Part shown: positions 63,077 through 64,000 of the stretch, in pieces
Numbering within the stretch: the first letter of the stretch is position 1
How the letters are laid out: every line of letters starts with the position of its first letter
Assembly (NCBI RefSeq): GCF_034087045.1
Contig: NZ_CP139247.1
Span: 2,878,001-2,942,000, forward strand
Length of the DNA stretch: 64,000 nt
Source of the DNA: Chitinophaga sancti
GTDB taxonomy: Bacteria; Bacteroidota; Bacteroidia; Chitinophagales; Chitinophagaceae
Reading direction: 5' to 3'
Position numbers and translations under genes: made by a program
Notes under the pieces: generated by a model
The model's input: the letters and a program-made list of their open reading frames with translations, nothing else
Database searches by the model: none
What the model was told of the DNA's origin: nothing

Positions 63077-64000
63077 ATGAATCATCTCGGCCCTTATATT
63101 ATTGGTTTTTGGGTACTTTTAGCAATATTATTTTCGGGAAAACCACAAACTCGCGGCTACGTGTATACGTTAATGATCTTTGCCGCTGTGACAACTTCGC
63201 TATACTATCCGCAATATTTTACCCATGTTGGGGATTACGACCTTGCAAAACTAATCACACCTTTATTACAGATCATCATGTTCGGCATGGGAACAGCCAT
63301 GAGTCTCCGTGATTTTTATGGTGTGATCAAAATGCCTATGGGTGTACTGACAGGTGTACTTTGTCATTTCACGATCATGCCTTTCATTGGCTGGGGGCTG
63401 GCGCATCTCTTTAAGTTTCCCCCGGAAATCGCTGCAGGCGTGGTATTGATAGGCACCGTGCCTTGTGGCATGGCGTCGAACGTCATCTCTTACCTGGCAA
63501 AAGCGAACCTCGCATTGTCAGTAACACTTACGGCTATTTCCACGATGCTGGCGCCTTTCGTGACACCATTGCTCATGCGCTGGCTGGCGGGAAGTTATAT
63601 TGATATCAGCGTCACTCATATGATGTGGGACATCTTTAAAATGGTGATCCTGCCGGTGGCAGCGGGCCTGGTCTTCAATCATTTTTTGAGTGGCAGGGCG
63701 AAATGGCTGGACAATGTGATGCCTAAGATCTCCATGGCTGCCATTGGATTTATCATTGTGATCATTACTGCCCATGGGCGGGATAGCTTGCTGGATGTAG
63801 GTTTATTATTGATACTTAGTTCACTGATACACAATTTATCAGGTTATGGACTGGGTTACTGGTTGTGTAAGCTGATCCGGATGAAGGAGCAGGATTGCCG
63901 TACCATAGCGATAGAAGTAGGAATGCAAAATGGAGGGTTGGCATCTGCGATAGCGAAAAGTATGGGTAAGATAGCAACGGTAGGGTTGGCGCCGGCCGTG
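63077..64000 (+). CDS. Bile acid:sodium symporter family transporter (BASS/SBF), 3' end outside window
   Basis: The frame opens with ATG at 63077 and is still open at base 64000, giving 308 residues without a stop. It has eight or more transmembrane segments, with the BASS motifs TVPCGMASNVISYLAKAN (about residues 129-146) and EVGMQNGGLASAIA near the visible end, which form the crossing helices at the sodium and substrate sites. BASS proteins import organic anions, including pyruvate and other 2-oxo acids in some branches. It follows the RraA-like gene by 17 bp and so belongs to the cluster. It is the likely inner-membrane importer for the product. Confidence 0.88.
   Translation, partial: MNHLGPYIIGFWVLLAILFSGKPQTRGYVYTLMIFAAVTTSLYYPQYFTHVGDYDLAKLITPLLQIIMFGMGTAMSLRDFYGVIKMPMGVLTGVLCHFTIMPFIGWGLAHLFKFPPEIAAGVVLIGTVPCGMASNVISYLAKANLALSVTLTAISTMLAPFVTPLLMRWLAGSYIDISVTHMMWDIFKMVILPVAAGLVFNHFLSGRAKWLDNVMPKISMAAIGFIIVIITAHGRDSLLDVGLLLILSSLIHNLSGYGLGYWLCKLIRMKEQDCRTIAIEVGMQNGGLASAIAKSMGKIATVGLAPAV

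Noticed and set aside
63109-63312. Short plus-strand frame near the right edge
   Set aside because: It is out of frame with the BASS transporter gene that starts at 63077 and stays open to base 64000.
63518-63775. 85-residue minus-strand frame near the right edge
   Set aside because: It is antisense to the BASS transporter membrane helices.

Overview
The window looks like chromosomal DNA of a chitin-degrading member of the Bacteroidota, most likely a Chitinophaga-like Chitinophagaceae. The evidence is the density of phylum-specific systems: SusC/SusD outer-membrane pairs driven by FecI-type sigma and FecR-type anti-sigma genes, type IX secretion (T9SS) C-terminal sorting domains of both type A and type B, PorP/SprF proteins, OmpA/TPR/beta-propeller proteins, and a TTTG-N19-TAAATTTG promoter match. 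No rRNA, tRNA, transposase or CRISPR array was seen.

Layout. (1) 1-3024: the end of a PorP/SprF gene and a PorE-like OmpA protein, closed by three tandem hairpins. (2) 3562-14706: a secreted polymer-degrading block with a double-GH18 chitinase, a divergent GH18-like protein, a single-GH18 chitinase, a GH16 glucanase and a metzincin-like protease. Most carry T9SS type A tails, and CBM6 and beta/gamma-crystallin modules are shared between them. (3) 15038-24591: sigma, FecR, SusC, SusD, a zinc metallopeptidase lipoprotein and a DUF4302 lipoprotein, probably for peptide or protein-linked nutrients. (4) 24628-41571: a tightly packed run of two giant surface proteins with IgGFc-binding-like domains and type B tails (2974 and 1385 aa), followed by PorP/SprF, OmpA and PorP/SprF genes, that is, cargo together with its likely secretion partners.

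(5) 41702-48890: a collagen-like lipoprotein, an ECF sigma factor, a TPR histidine kinase, an OmpA lipoprotein, a GH29 fucosidase with a good promoter, a SusD remnant and endonuclease V (nfi). (6) 48981-50431: a sigma/FecR pair with no SusCD beside it. A small secreted protein and a NagX-like membrane acyltransferase follow to 52241.

(7) 52285-64000: sigma, FecR, SusC and SusD, followed on the same strand by a RidA protein, a SelA-like PLP enzyme, a COG3964-type amidohydrolase, an RraA-type aldolase-like protein and a BASS (SBF) symporter that runs off the window end. The four enzymes all appear to carry export signals, two of them Tat-like. Together they suggest a periplasmic route: SusCD uptake, deacylation, PLP-dependent ammonia elimination, enamine/imine hydrolysis, aldol cleavage, and import of a 2-oxo acid. 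This is the strongest candidate for an undescribed system in the window; the route and its substrate are inferences from family chemistry and gene order.
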